Of a stretch of DNA of 64,000 nucleotides, positions 17,938 through 28,083 are shown in pieces. The stretch is from Bog-756 sp963718405 (lineage in GTDB: Bacteria; Actinomycetota; Acidimicrobiia; Acidimicrobiales; RAAP-2): the NCBI GenBank assembly GCA_963718405.1, contig CAVQYZ010000001.1:372001-436000 (forward strand), given 5' to 3'. Under the pieces are notes generated by a model that was given only the letters and a program-made list of their open reading frames with translations, was not told the origin of the DNA and ran no database searches. Both the position numbers and the translations under genes were made by a program. The number at the start of each line of letters is the position of its first letter. The first letter of the stretch is position 1.

Positions 17938-20067
17938 TCACTTGAGATTGAGGGATTTCTCCAGGACACCTTCAAGAAAGAGCGAGTATCTGACGGTCAC
18001 ATGATTGATCCAATAGACCTCGTCAGTACCTATGACCGGGCTACAGGTCCGGGCGCAGAACCAAGGGAGAACATCGACGTACTCGGCGCCGACCGCCTTT
18101 GCGGCTTGCCTCTCTGCGTTATTGAATGGCTCGTAGGTCGGTTCGGGTGGGGCGGCACAGGCCTGAACATCGTCGGTGTGGCGGGCCAGGCAGGACGGCC
18201 CGTTGTCTGCCGTCGCAGCCAGGTTCCCAATGACTATCTCTCGGGTTCTGGGCGTCGAGAACGTGGTGAGCGTTTCTTCCATGGCTCGTTGCCATTGTTG
18301 CGGGCTGTACTGGGCGCCACCCGGAGCGGTGTAGCCCTCCTGCTGCGACATGATGAGGACGTCCGGGTCGATCCGCTTGATGCGAGCCGTGGCGAACTGA
18401 TGCCATTTGTCGCAGACCGTCAATCGGGACCCCTCGAAGGTGGCGACGGGAATCAGCGAGGCTGGGCAGCCATTCTTGAAGAGCAGCACCAGCTTCCAAT
18501 GCTGACGCGAGGCTATCCCGTCCAGTGCTTGGAACCACATGCCGGCGTGAGAATCCCCATAGAGAACGATCGTGCGCTTGGCTTTCCGGTCGCCAAAGAC
18601 ACAGTCGGGCACGGAAACCTCCGTTGGTTGCGGCGAGCAACGCCCCACCCGATAGCCAGGGGCGACGTAAGGGTGCGGATTCGCCACCATCTTCGCCAGA
18701 GGTGGCATCAGATTGGATGGCAGCTCTTTGATGTGGCTGGAGGCTGCGACGGCGGACAAAACGGAACTGAGCGGGACGGAAGGTCCTTTGGGAAGAACAG
18801 CGGCTGCCCCGTTCAATGCGCCGGATTCCGGTCCAGCGCCGGATGCGAGGTGGGACTCGGCCGTCGTGGAGGCGAGAGTCAATGCAATCAGCCCCACGCC
18901 GAGGCCGATGCTGGCCCAGGCGTTACCAACAAGCCACTTGGCGTGTCGAACGGGGTTTTCGACGAGCCGATAGGTAAGTACAGATGCAATCAGCGCCACC
19001 ACGTCCCACCCCAGGTTGTCTTTGACCGAAAGGCTGGTCTTGCCGGCATACTCGGCGGCGATGATCAAGATGGGCCAATGCCATAGATAGAACGAGTAGG
19101 AGATTCTTCCCAGCCAACGGATCGGGGTGAGGCGCAAGAGAGCCTCTGACCCCATGGCGTGAGCCTTCATCCCTCCGGCGATGATCAAGGCCGCTCCGAC
19201 CACGGGAATGGCGACCAGCGATCCGGGGTAGGCAGTCTGGGCGTTGAAGGATCCGGCGGCGATGATGATGGCTCCGAGCCCGAGCCAGGTGGCCGAGGCA
19301 GCCAGGCGCTCCGGCACTTTGAGAAGCCAGGGGGTGCAAACCGCCACCAGCGCCCCAAGTGCTAACTCCCACGCTCGGGTGAAGGGGGAGAAGTAGGCAT
19401 CCAGAGGATTGTTGTGTGTATCGACAACCGAGTAGGCGTAGGAGACGCCTATGACAATGATCAGAAAGGCGGCCAGTCGCACCCGGAGCGAGAACACCTT
19501 GACGGCTGCCACCAGAAGAAACAGTGTGGGATAGACGACATAGAACTGCTCCTCCACGGCGAGCGACCAGAAGTTCTGCAGGGGTGAAGGCTGCTGGGAG
19601 GCCAAATAGTTCGTCCCTGTGGCGATGAAATGGAAGTTGGCCAGGAACACGGCTGCCCACCGTCCGTCAGTGGCTGTCGGGATTCCTCCGGCGACGCCAA
19701 GAAACCGGTAGGCAAATCCCACGGTGACGATAATCACCAGGGTGGCGGCTGGGATGATCCGACGACAGCGCCGTGCGTAAAAGGAGAGAATTGAAGTTCG
19801 GCCGGACGAAGTTCGCTCCCGCAAAAGAACACCGGTGATGACGAAACCGGAGATCACGAAAAATACGTCTACGCCGACGTAGCCACCCGACACCGCCGAC
19901 ACCTGAGAGTGGAAGAGCACCACGAGGAGGACCGCAACTGCCCGCAGTCCCTCGATATCAGGACGGAATCGGCGATCACCTGGGGCCGTGCCAGCCTCGT
20001 TTCCGGACGGGAGGAGTCGGTCGTCCGGGGCATTCGACGTGTGGGACTCAATATCCACTCCGGCCAT
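17938..20067 (-). CDS. O-acyltransferase with SGNH domain (OafA/YrhL type), copy 2
   Basis: Paralogue of the preceding gene with the same order: RFRPDIEGLRAVAVLLVVLFH, GGYVGVDVFFVISGFVITG, RRCRRIIPAATLVI, NFWSLAVEEQFYVVYP, LWHWPILIIAAEY, then a periplasmic SGNH domain with VLYGDSHAGMWF. The C-terminal His lies in INHVTVRYSLF, and no Asp is seen three residues before it, so the catalytic dyad may differ from classical SGNH enzymes. ATG 20067 (MAGVDIES) is chosen because AAAGGGGGGC precedes it; an upstream start at 20127 would add a Gly-rich leader. About 709 residues. Codon and base composition look less GC-rich than the flanking genes. It probably acetylates or otherwise acylates the product of this locus. 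Confidence 0.88.
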   Translation of the reverse strand: MAGVDIESHTSNAPDDRLLPSGNEAGTAPGDRRFRPDIEGLRAVAVLLVVLFHSQVSAVSGGYVGVDVFFVISGFVITGVLLRERTSSGRTSILSFYARRCRRIIPAATLVIIVTVGFAYRFLGVAGGIPTATDGRWAAVFLANFHFIATGTNYLASQQPSPLQNFWSLAVEEQFYVVYPTLFLLVAAVKVFSLRVRLAAFLIIVIGVSYAYSVVDTHNNPLDAYFSPFTRAWELALGALVAVCTPWLLKVPERLAASATWLGLGAIIIAAGSFNAQTAYPGSLVAIPVVGAALIIAGGMKAHAMGSEALLRLTPIRWLGRISYSFYLWHWPILIIAAEYAGKTSLSVKDNLGWDVVALIASVLTYRLVENPVRHAKWLVGNAWASIGLGVGLIALTLASTTAESHLASGAGPESGALNGAAAVLPKGPSVPLSSVLSAVAASSHIKELPSNLMPPLAKMVANPHPYVAPGYRVGRCSPQPTEVSVPDCVFGDRKAKRTIVLYGDSHAGMWFQALDGIASRQHWKLVLLFKNGCPASLIPVATFEGSRLTVCDKWHQFATARIKRIDPDVLIMSQQEGYTAPGGAQYSPQQWQRAMEETLTTFSTPRTREIVIGNLAATADNGPSCLARHTDDVQACAAPPEPTYEPFNNAERQAAKAVGAEYVDVLPWFCARTCSPVIGTDEVYWINHVTVRYSLFLEGVLEKSLNLK

Positions 20068-20189
20068 ACCGCCCCCCTTTGCACCACCGCCGCCCGAGTC
20101 GACTCCCGAGGCGTTCATGCTAACCATGCGGTTCTATCCATGGCCATCACCGGGAGTGATCTGCCTCCGCCGCGTTTGGAGCTCCGACG

Positions 20190-21310
<1,121 letters not shown>

Positions 21311-21314
<4 letters not shown>

Positions 21315-22273
21315 GGTGAGGTCTCCTGATCGGGGGTGAGTGCGCCGGTGGCCAAGGCCCCGGTCAGCAAGAGGATGGCACCGAACGCCACCGCGGCCAC
21401 CGCCCACCCCGTGGAGTCCAGGTGCACGGCGCTGACCGCGGCCGCGGCCAACACCACCTCGGCCACGATGTAGGCGGCGCTGGCGGCCGGACGGGGCCAA
21501 CCCCGCTGGACCAGTCGGTCGTAGGGGTGGCCGCGGTCTCCGGCCATCAGGGAGGAACGGCCACGCAACCGGCGGGTGGCGGCGAAGGCCACCTCGCCGG
21601 CCGGTATGGCTACCAGCACCAGCGCCGCCACTCCCACAGGCAGAGCCACGCCCGGACCCCAGGACTCGGCCAGCAGCACGGTCAGCGCCGCTCCCAGCAG
21701 GTACGAGCCTCCGTCGCCCAGGTACACCCGGGCCGGCGGCCGGTTGTAGGCCAGAAACCCGACCAGGGCGGCCGCCAGGGCCAGGGCCAGCTGCCGCCCC
21801 GCGCCATGGAGTACCACGGCGAAACCGGCCGCGGCCACGCCGCACAAACCGGCGGCCAGCATGTCCAGCCCGTCGATGAGGTTGACGCCGTTGATCACCA
21901 CCACCGCCACCGCCGGGATGAGAATGACCGCGGCAACCCCGGGGAGATGGACCGGGCAGGTCACCACCACCGCCACACCGATGATCACCTGCCCGACCAG
22001 CCGGACCAACGGAGGGAGATCGAATCGGTCGTCGGCCACCCCCAGGGCCAGGGCCCCGGCCAGCGGCACCAACACCGTGGGTCTGCCGGCCGCAGCGCCG
22101 ACCACGACACCGGCGAAGACGGCCACCCCACCCAGATACGGCACCGGTTCGGTCTGCGGCTTGAGCGCACCGGGGCGGTCCACGATCCCACTCCGTTTGG
22201 CCACCATGATGACCAGGGGCGTGGCCACCAGAGTTACCGCTACCGCCACCAGGGCGATCTCCGGGCCGGTCAC
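21311..22273 (-). CDS. WecA/MraY-like polyprenyl-phosphate phosphoglycosyltransferase
   Basis: A polytopic membrane enzyme that would transfer sugar-1-phosphate from a UDP-sugar to undecaprenyl phosphate, starting glycan assembly. VDRPGALKPQTEPVPYLGG near residues 30-48 is the characteristic loop, ALGVADDRFDLPP holds the catalytic DD motif, VINGVNLIDGLDML the NxxNxxDGxD motif, and PARVYLGDGGSYLLGA the third signature. MAGDRGHPYDRLVQRGW near the end matches the GxHxxx-R segment. GTG 22273 overlaps the upstream acetyltransferase TGA (GTGA). About 320 residues with roughly ten helices. Family assignment is firm; the UDP-sugar is probably the product of the neighbouring aminotransferase and acetyltransferase. 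Confidence 0.88.
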
Positions 22274-23040
22274 AGGTGATCGGTGTCGATGGTCCGGTCC
22301 TCGGGGTGTCGCCGGTCCCACTGCAGGAGCAGGGACTCGGTCCCGGCGTGTAGCTCGAACCGCTCGACAGGCACGAAGCCGGACTGTTCGTAGAGGGACA
22401 CCGCCGGGGCATTCTCCGCTCCCACCACCACGTGGGCAGCATCCTGGCCCCGGGCCTCGACCTGGCCCAGGAACGCCGTGACCAGCTGGCGGCCGCACCC
22501 GCGGCCCTGCCAGGCCGGATCGACGGCGATGGCCAACAGCTCGGTTCCCCGGCCCACCCCGGCTCCGCCCGAGGAGGCATGGCCCAAGGTGTCGACGACC
22601 CGGCGCCAGCCCACCAGCAGGGGGCCGGCCGCCCGGATGGCCGCCACGAACCCGTCGTGCCACAGGAAGCTCCGGTACAGGCGGGCCACGTCGGTCGAGC
22701 CGGCTACGAATCCCACGGTGGCCTCGCCCCGGGTCGCCACCAGCAAGAAGGAGTGCTCCGAGCGGCCGATCCGGCCGTAGAGCCTGGTCAGGAACCCGGT
22801 GCCCAGCATGGACAGGAAACCCTGGGAGATCTGGCTGGCGTGGAGGCTGGCACAGACCCGCACGTCGTCCCTGTTGGCCGTCCGGACCCGGATTTCCGGG
22901 GCGTTCTTCCGTCGACCCGGAGGAGGTGGGCCGGCGTCGGGGGAGGGGGGCGGACCCGTTTCCCTATGTGGCGTGCGGCGTCCTTCCCCGTTGGGCCCCA
23001 TGTTCGTCTCCCCCGACCCAACCTCGCTGGTCAGAATCAC
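22270..23040 (-). CDS. GNAT family N-acetyltransferase
   Basis: A GNAT-fold acetyltransferase. After a Pro/Gly-rich N-terminal region of about 45 residues the domain begins IRVRTANRDDVRVCASLH; ELLAIAVDPAWQGRGCGRQL near residue 170 is motif A, the acetyl-CoA pyrophosphate loop, and NAPAVSLYEQSGFVPVERF is motif B. GNAT is unusual for sugar N-acetylation but not unknown (WecD type). ATG at 23001 would remove the first 13 residues and is an equally good start. It is the first gene of a three-gene operon with the phosphoglycosyltransferase and aminotransferase and is divergent from cysD, so both units share the 78-bp intergenic promoter region. Confidence 0.82.
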   Translation of the reverse strand: MILTSEVGSGETNMGPNGEGRRTPHRETGPPPSPDAGPPPPGRRKNAPEIRVRTANRDDVRVCASLHASQISQGFLSMLGTGFLTRLYGRIGRSEHSFLLVATRGEATVGFVAGSTDVARLYRSFLWHDGFVAAIRAAGPLLVGWRRVVDTLGHASSGGAGVGRGTELLAIAVDPAWQGRGCGRQLVTAFLGQVEARGQDAAHVVVGAENAPAVSLYEQSGFVPVERFELHAGTESLLLQWDRRHPEDRTIDTDHL

Positions 23041-23104
23041 CGGCGGGCAGCTCGTCCCGCGTCCAATTGAGTCTACGACCTGTACATATGGCGCGGGCCA
23101 TGGT

Positions 23105-23110
23105 TAGATT
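23105..23110 (+). promoter_or_regulatory. Possible -10 element for leaderless cysD
   Basis: TAGATT fits the actinobacterial TANNNT -10 pattern and ends eight bases before the ATG at 23119, so the transcript could begin at the start codon. There is no clear -35 and no strong ribosome site for this ATG, which fits a leaderless message. A start at GTG 23137 would instead have a G-rich leader. Confidence 0.35.
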
Positions 23111-23118
23111 GGTGCCTT

Positions 23119-24054
23119 ATGGATAGGGGTCGGGGCGTGGCCGGAACAGGCCAGTATCAGCTGTCTCAGCTGCAGAACATCGAATCTCAGTCCATCCACA
23201 TCTTCCGTGAGGTGGCTGCAGAGTTCGAGCGCCCCGTACTGCTCTTTTCCGGCGGCAAGGACTCGGTGGTCATGCTCCGGCTGGCCCAAAAAGCCTTCTG
23301 GCCTGGGCGGATACCGTTCCCGGTGATGCACATCGACACCGGCCACAACTTCCCCGAGGTGCTGGAGTTCCGCGACCGTGCGGTGGGCGAGCTGGGGGCC
23401 ACGCTGATCGTGGCCTCGGTGCAGGAGTCCATTGACGCCGGCCGCGTGGCCGAGGAGGGCGGGCTTGATCCGTCCCGCAACCGTCTGCAGACCAGGACCC
23501 TGCTCGACGCCATCACCGAGCACAAGTTCGACGCCGTCTTCGGAGGTGCTCGGAGGGACGAGGAGAAGGCCCGGGCCAAAGAGCGCATCTTCTCCTTCCG
23601 GGACGAGTTCGGCCAGTGGGACCCGAAGAACCAGCGCCCGGAGCTGTGGTCCCTGTTCAACGGCCGCCACCGGGCCGGCGAGCACATCCGGGTGTTCCCC
23701 CTGTCCGACTGGACCGAGTTGGACATCTGGCAGTACGTGGCCAACGAAGAGATCGAACTTCCCTCGATCTACTACTCCCACCGGCGCCAGGTGTTCCGGC
23801 GGGACGGCATGCTCTTGTCGGTCGGGCCCCACGTCACCCCGCGGGAGAACGAAGAGACGTTCGAGGCCACGGTGCGGTACCGCACGGTGGGCGACATGAC
23901 GTGCACCGGGGCAGTGGAGTCTTCGGCCAGCTCGCCCGAGCAGATCGTGATCGAGGTGGCGGCCTCCCGGCTGACCGAGCGTGGCGCCACCCGGGCGGAC
24001 GACCGGGTGAGTGAGGCGGCCATGGAGGATCGGAAGCGAGAGGGCTACTTCTAG
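23119..24054 (+). CDS. cysD: Sulfate adenylyltransferase subunit 2
   Basis: The ATP-pyrophosphatase subunit of ATP sulfurylase, forming adenosine 5'-phosphosulfate from sulfate and ATP together with CysN. The PP-loop LLFSGGKDSVVMLRL lies at residues 41-55, with HIDTGHNFPEVLEFRD, FGGARRDEEKARAKER and FPLSDWTELDIWQYV in the standard order and RKREGYF at the C-terminus. Its 311 residues are normal. ATG 23119 adds about eight residues before the usual CysD start; GTG 23137 is the alternative. It overlaps cysN by one base and heads cysD-cysN-cysC. In this context the APS probably feeds PAPS to the four nearby sulfotransferases, although assimilation to cysteine is not excluded. Confidence 0.96.
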   Translation: MDRGRGVAGTGQYQLSQLQNIESQSIHIFREVAAEFERPVLLFSGGKDSVVMLRLAQKAFWPGRIPFPVMHIDTGHNFPEVLEFRDRAVGELGATLIVASVQESIDAGRVAEEGGLDPSRNRLQTRTLLDAITEHKFDAVFGGARRDEEKARAKERIFSFRDEFGQWDPKNQRPELWSLFNGRHRAGEHIRVFPLSDWTELDIWQYVANEEIELPSIYYSHRRQVFRRDGMLLSVGPHVTPRENEETFEATVRYRTVGDMTCTGAVESSASSPEQIVIEVAASRLTERGATRADDRVSEAAMEDRKREGYF

Positions 24055-25304
24055 TGGAACTCCTTCGCCTGGCCACCGCCGGCTCGGTCGACGACGGCAA
24101 GAGCACCCTGATCGGCCGGATGCTCTACGACTCCAAGGCCATCTTCGAGGACCAGCTCGAGTCGGTCGAGCGGGTCAGTCGGCAGCGTGGCGACGAGTAC
24201 ACCGACCTGGCTCTGCTGACCGACGGTCTCCGAGCGGAGCGGGAGCAGGGGATCACCATCGACGTGGCTTACCGCTACTTCGCCACCCCGGCCCGCAAGT
24301 TCATCATCGCTGACACTCCCGGCCATATCCAGTACACCCGCAACATGGTGACGGGTAACTCGACGGCCGACCTCACCATCGTGCTGGTCGATGCCCGCAA
24401 CGGGATCGTCGAACAGACCCGTCGCCACGCCTTTTTGGCCTCACTCCTACGGGTCCCTCACCTGCTGCTGTGCGTCAACAAGATGGACCTGGTCGGTTAC
24501 GACCAGAGCGTCTTCGACTCGATCCGGGCCGAGTTCACCGCCTTCGCCAGCCGGCTCGACGTTACCGACCTGAGCTTCATCCCCATCTCGGCCCTCGAAG
24601 GCGACAACGTCGTCCAACGCTCGGCCAACATGCCGTGGTACGAGGGGGCTTCGCTCCTCCACCATCTGGAGCAGGTCTACATCTCCTCCGACCGCAACCT
24701 GATCGATCCGCGACTTCCGGTCCAGTGGGTGGTTCGGCCTCAGGCCACCAGCCAGCCCGACTACCGCGGCTACTCCGGACGGGTCGCCGGAGGGGTGTTC
24801 AAGCCGGGCGACGAGGTGCTGGTGCTGCCGTCGGGCTTGTCCACCACCGTGGCCGGTATCGACACCTTCGAGGGACCCATCGACGAGGCCTACCCGCCCA
24901 TGTCGGTCACGGTACGGCTCGACGACAACATCGACATCTCCCGGGGCGACATGATCTGTCGGCCCCACAATCAGCCCACCGTGGGCCAGGACCTCGATGC
25001 CATGGTGTGCTGGATGAAGGATCGGCCGGTATCGGTCGGGGACTTCTTCGCCCTCAAGCACACCACTCGCTGGGTCAGGGCCGTGGTGCGGGACATCCAC
25101 TACCGGCTGGACGTGAACACCCTGCACCGGGACGAGTCGGCCACCAGTCTCAACCTCAATGACGTGGGCAGGCTCAGCCTCCGGGTCACCCAGCCGCTGT
25201 TCTATGACAGCTATCGGCGAAACCGGCAGACCGGATCGTTCATCCTGGCCGCCGAGGACACCAACGTGACTGTCGGAGCCGGCATGTTGCTTGGCCCCGA
25301 CTGA
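24054..25304 (+). CDS. cysN: Sulfate adenylyltransferase subunit 1 (GTPase)
   Basis: The GTPase subunit that drives APS synthesis by CysD. Translation-factor-like G domain: G1 AGSVDDGKST at residues 9-18, QGITIDVAYRYF as switch I, DTPGH at about 87-91, and NKMD at about 142-145. A beta-barrel domain follows from about residue 230 (RGYSGRVAGGVFKPGDEV). Length of 416 residues indicates CysN alone, without a fused APS kinase; a separate cysC follows 15 bp later. The GTG start uses the last base of the cysD stop codon. No regulatory element is seen between the genes. Confidence 0.96.
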   Translation: MELLRLATAGSVDDGKSTLIGRMLYDSKAIFEDQLESVERVSRQRGDEYTDLALLTDGLRAEREQGITIDVAYRYFATPARKFIIADTPGHIQYTRNMVTGNSTADLTIVLVDARNGIVEQTRRHAFLASLLRVPHLLLCVNKMDLVGYDQSVFDSIRAEFTAFASRLDVTDLSFIPISALEGDNVVQRSANMPWYEGASLLHHLEQVYISSDRNLIDPRLPVQWVVRPQATSQPDYRGYSGRVAGGVFKPGDEVLVLPSGLSTTVAGIDTFEGPIDEAYPPMSVTVRLDDNIDISRGDMICRPHNQPTVGQDLDAMVCWMKDRPVSVGDFFALKHTTRWVRAVVRDIHYRLDVNTLHRDESATSLNLNDVGRLSLRVTQPLFYDSYRRNRQTGSFILAAEDTNVTVGAGMLLGPD

Positions 25305-25319
25305 GACTGCGGCCCGACG

Positions 25320-25946
25320 ATGAGCTCTTCCAACGTCACCTGGCACGAGGGACAGGTCGCGGTCGACCAGCGGTCGGAGATCCTCAGGTCCCGGGGTGCC
25401 ACGTTGTGGATGACCGGGTTGTCCGGCTCGGGCAAGTCGACCCTGGCCGCGGCAGTCGAGAAGCGGCTGGTCCTCGAGGGCCGTGGGGCGTACCGCCTCG
25501 ACGGTGACAACCTCCGGACCGGCCTCAACTCGGATCTGGGGTTCTCCCGTGAGTCGCGACAGGAGAATGCTCGGCGGACGGCCGAAGTGGCCTGTCTGTT
25601 CGCAGACGCCGGCCTGGTAGCGGTCGTCGCTCTCATCAGTCCCTACGCCGCCTCCCGGCAGGCGGCCCGCCAACTGCACCATGGCGCCGGGCTCCCGTTC
25701 GTCGAGATCTACATGGAGGCGTCAGTGGACCTGTGCGCCACCCGTGACGCCAAAGGGCTGTATGCCCAGGTAACGACCGGCACCATCCAATCGTTTACCG
25801 GGGTTGATGATCCCTACGAGGTCCCGGAATCACCAGACTTGGTCATTGAGGCCGGCACCTCGGTTTCCGACGCCGTCGACGCAGTGGTGGTCGCCCTGGA
25901 GCACGCCGAGGGCCTCGGAAACCGACTCCAAGGGTCCGGTCGCTAA
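25320..25946 (+). CDS. cysC: Adenylylsulfate kinase
   Basis: APS kinase, phosphorylating APS at the 3' position to give PAPS, the universal sulfate donor. The Walker A loop TGLSGSGKST is at residues 32-41, and YRLDGDNLRTGLNSDLGFS carries the conserved RLDGDN/R motif near residue 59. RQENARRTAEVACLFADAG, ISPYAASRQAAR, then IYMEASVDLCATRDAKGLYA and DDPYEVPESPDLVIEAG follow in standard order. 208 residues. It completes a PAPS-forming operon. No APS/PAPS reductase is visible in the window, which leans towards a sulfation role. A short hairpin at 25949-25964 follows. Confidence 0.95.
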   Translation: MSSSNVTWHEGQVAVDQRSEILRSRGATLWMTGLSGSGKSTLAAAVEKRLVLEGRGAYRLDGDNLRTGLNSDLGFSRESRQENARRTAEVACLFADAGLVAVVALISPYAASRQAARQLHHGAGLPFVEIYMEASVDLCATRDAKGLYAQVTTGTIQSFTGVDDPYEVPESPDLVIEAGTSVSDAVDAVVVALEHAEGLGNRLQGSGR

Positions 25947-25948
25947 AA

Positions 25949-25964
25949 CCGCTGAGAGTAGCGG
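25949..25964 (+). terminator. Weak hairpin after cysC
   Basis: CCGCT-GAGAGT-AGCGG forms a 5-bp stem with a 6-base loop just after the cysC stop, without a T tract. It is a possible but weak terminator. The remaining bases up to 26153 contain no gene I can support. Confidence 0.25.
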
Positions 25965-26153
25965 CCTCCTTGCTCCCTGTCGCCGAACAGGTGTTTGTGC
26001 GGGGCGGAGAGTACCATGAGGAGCCGCGGCAGAGTGTTGTGCAAACGGGGGGCGCTCGACCCGCTGTGAGAGTAGGACTGGGACGAGCTCGATGTGCCAG
26101 GGCCGACGGTGCTCGTGCGTCGGAAGGGTGCATCGGCAGTTAAGGCAGCGAGG

Positions 26154-26993
26154 ATGACGAGTCGACGGAAGAGGGCCAATAGGTGGCTGGCGGTAGCCGC
26201 TTCAGTGATGGTCGCGCTCGGGTCCATACTGGTCATCGAGGGGACGGCATCGGCAGCCACCCCGGTAGCCCACTTTCCGGTCATCAGGTTCTGGAACGCC
26301 TATGACCGGGTGACGCTGGATGTCCCGGCCCGGGCGTGGTGTCCGAAGTCCAAGCCGAAGTGCGTATGGGAGCTGTTCGTCAACGAACCGGATATTCCTG
26401 CCCAGACCGTCGTGGGCATCGCCACCGGTTCGTCGGGCGTACTGATGGTGGACTACCCGAAGCACTTCTGCGGCGTGCTCCAGGCAGATGCCATCGTCGG
26501 CCCCTCGCCGTGGCTCCTCGAGTACGGGCACCAGAAGATGATCAAGACCGGTGAGAACTGCGATCCCAACACCACGACCACGACGGGCGATCCCAACTCC
26601 ACCTCCACCACGAGACCCCACGGCACAAGTACCACCACCACCAGGCCCAGATCCACCACCACGACCACGAAGCCCAAGCCCCACGTCACCACCACGACCG
26701 TGAAGCTGCCGTTCACCTCCTCCACCACTCCGGCTACCGTCGCCGCAGTGGCAGCCACAGCCGCGGTGAACGCCTCCACCACCAGCGCCCCCCCAACAGC
26801 TCAGCTGCCGTTCACCGGTGCTGACGTCCGTCCCTTGGCCATCCTGGGAACGCTGCTGATCATCTTCGGGATCTATATCCTCACCACCCTCGAGCAACGT
26901 CGGAGGGTCTTCCGCAGGATGTCGTACTCCATGCGATCGGGTCCGGCCGCTGGATTCGCCACCCGAACGACCCGGTGGTTCCTCGGGGAGTGA
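26154..26993 (+). CDS. Thr-rich LPFTG cell-surface protein (putative sortase substrate)
   Basis: A predicted exported protein. From ATG 26154 there is a basic MTSRRKRANRWLAV start, a hydrophobic core and a likely cleavage after ASA near residue 35. A globular domain of about 110 residues with four Cys follows, then a low-complexity Thr/Pro-rich stalk (about residues 140-205) encoded by ACC/ACG repeats. The end has LPFTG at about residues 218-222, a hydrophobic segment (LAILGTLLIIFGIYILTTL) and basic EQRRR, the layout of a sortase signal. After the helix come about 30 residues, longer than the usual few. An upstream start at 26094 is possible. The globular domain is not recognised. Confidence 0.8.
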   Translation: MTSRRKRANRWLAVAASVMVALGSILVIEGTASAATPVAHFPVIRFWNAYDRVTLDVPARAWCPKSKPKCVWELFVNEPDIPAQTVVGIATGSSGVLMVDYPKHFCGVLQADAIVGPSPWLLEYGHQKMIKTGENCDPNTTTTTGDPNSTSTTRPHGTSTTTTRPRSTTTTTKPKPHVTTTTVKLPFTSSTTPATVAAVAATAAVNASTTSAPPTAQLPFTGADVRPLAILGTLLIIFGIYILTTLEQRRRVFRRMSYSMRSGPAAGFATRTTRWFLGE

Positions 26994-26998
26994 CGTCG

Positions 26999-27043
26999 GG
27001 AGGAGCATCGACTCAGCGTCGGTCGAGCCCATGGGGCTCCTCC
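26999..27043. terminator. Inverted repeat after surface protein gene
   Basis: GGAGGAGC and GCTCCTCC form an 8-bp inverted repeat with a 29-base interior that can itself pair partly. It lies between two convergent genes (stops at 26993 and 27125), a normal place for a shared terminator. There is no T tract, so the call is tentative. Confidence 0.35.
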
Positions 27044-27124
27044 TCTCAGCCATGGCCTAAGCGGTCAGCTGAACACCGGCCGCCCCGACGGCGTCAACGC
27101 ATCACCAGCTGAAGCGCCAAACGC

Positions 27125-27799
27125 TCAGCGGGTGCCGGGGACTGATTTGCCGGGATGGCTGACCGCTGCCGCCCGATAGCGTTCGTAACCGCGCTGCACC
27201 AGGATCGGTGGAAGCCAGTCCATCGCCCGCTCCTTCCAGGAGGAGGCGCCGCTTTTCTGCCAGGCATCCACAATCTCGGTGAGTTGGTTCCATTTGCCCT
27301 CGTCGTATGCAGGTCCGCTCGCCAATGCCAAAACAGTGTGGGGAAAGAGCTCGAGCCCGGCTTCGATGGCGTGCGAGCGACCGTACCCATCAAGCAGAGA
27401 ATCGATGCCCTCTGCGGTGAACCGCCAATAGTCGGACGGGAACTTGTGAATGGGGAAGAAGAAGTGAGACGAAAGCACCAGCACGCCGTCCTCTTTGAGG
27501 CAACGGGCCAGCTCGGCCAACGCCCGCCTCGGATGCTCCACGTGCTCGATTGTGTCGATCAATAGAGAAGTGCCCACTGAGCCGTCTCGTATACCCAACG
27601 TGTGCAGATCTTGGAGTTGGTCGACCCCGAGGCCGGGATTCATGTCGGTACCGGTGAAGTCCCGTCCCGGGAACAGCGATTTGAGTGGAGGCAGGTGCGC
27701 TTGCCCGGCGGCCCGGGCGGCCCCGAACTCGACCACAGGCTCTGGAAAGTCAACAGCCTTGCTCAGACGCTCGAGCAGGTCGTAGACAGTCGTCCTCAC
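27125..27799 (-). CDS. SAM-dependent methyltransferase-like protein
   Basis: A class I methyltransferase-like protein of 224 residues. VVEFGAARAAGQAHLPPLKSL replaces the canonical glycine-rich loop and is unusual; FTGTDMNPGLGVDQLQDL supplies the acidic residue after strand 2, LLIDTIEHVEHPRRALAEL the post-motif, and VLVLSSHFFFPIHKFPSDYW resembles glycan-locus methyltransferases of the Methyltransf_11 group. The C-terminal 60 residues are amphipathic. The start GTG/ATG at 27799 is in a poor ribosome context. It is convergent with the LPFTG gene and divergent from the membrane protein gene at 28084. Substrate unknown. Confidence 0.75.
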   Translation of the reverse strand: MRTTVYDLLERLSKAVDFPEPVVEFGAARAAGQAHLPPLKSLFPGRDFTGTDMNPGLGVDQLQDLHTLGIRDGSVGTSLLIDTIEHVEHPRRALAELARCLKEDGVLVLSSHFFFPIHKFPSDYWRFTAEGIDSLLDGYGRSHAIEAGLELFPHTVLALASGPAYDEGKWNQLTEIVDAWQKSGASSWKERAMDWLPPILVQRGYERYRAAAVSHPGKSVPGTR

Positions 27800-28083
27800 T
27801 TTTCCACTATGACCAATTGCGACACCATCGAAACCAACAGGCTTTATGGTGATCCCTCGAAAATGGAGAGATCAGCCGACCGGAGCGAGCGAAGGTGTTG
27901 CCGACGCGTGGAAATCGGTTGCGCGCCGCGGGTCCGCTCGTGGTGCTGCCTGGCCCCACCGTTGCCTGGGCGGCGAGGGCACGACAACATGGCACTCGGA
28001 GGGTCTTGTATCTGCGGTACCGCCCAGCAGTAGCGTGAGAAGGTGAGATGAGTGCGTCCAACACCAAGTGGGGCTCTTAGCTG
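27800..28083. other. Divergent intergenic region
   Basis: About 284 bp between divergent starts. It is less GC-rich than the surrounding genes and must hold promoters for both directions, but I find no -35/-10 pair, inverted repeat or small ORF with a good ribosome site that I would defend. Confidence 0.4.

Noticed and set aside
26560..26720. ACC/ACG-rich tract considered as a tandem-repeat or CRISPR-like element
   Set aside because: It is in frame and encodes the Thr-rich stalk of the surface protein; units are irregular and no spacers exist.
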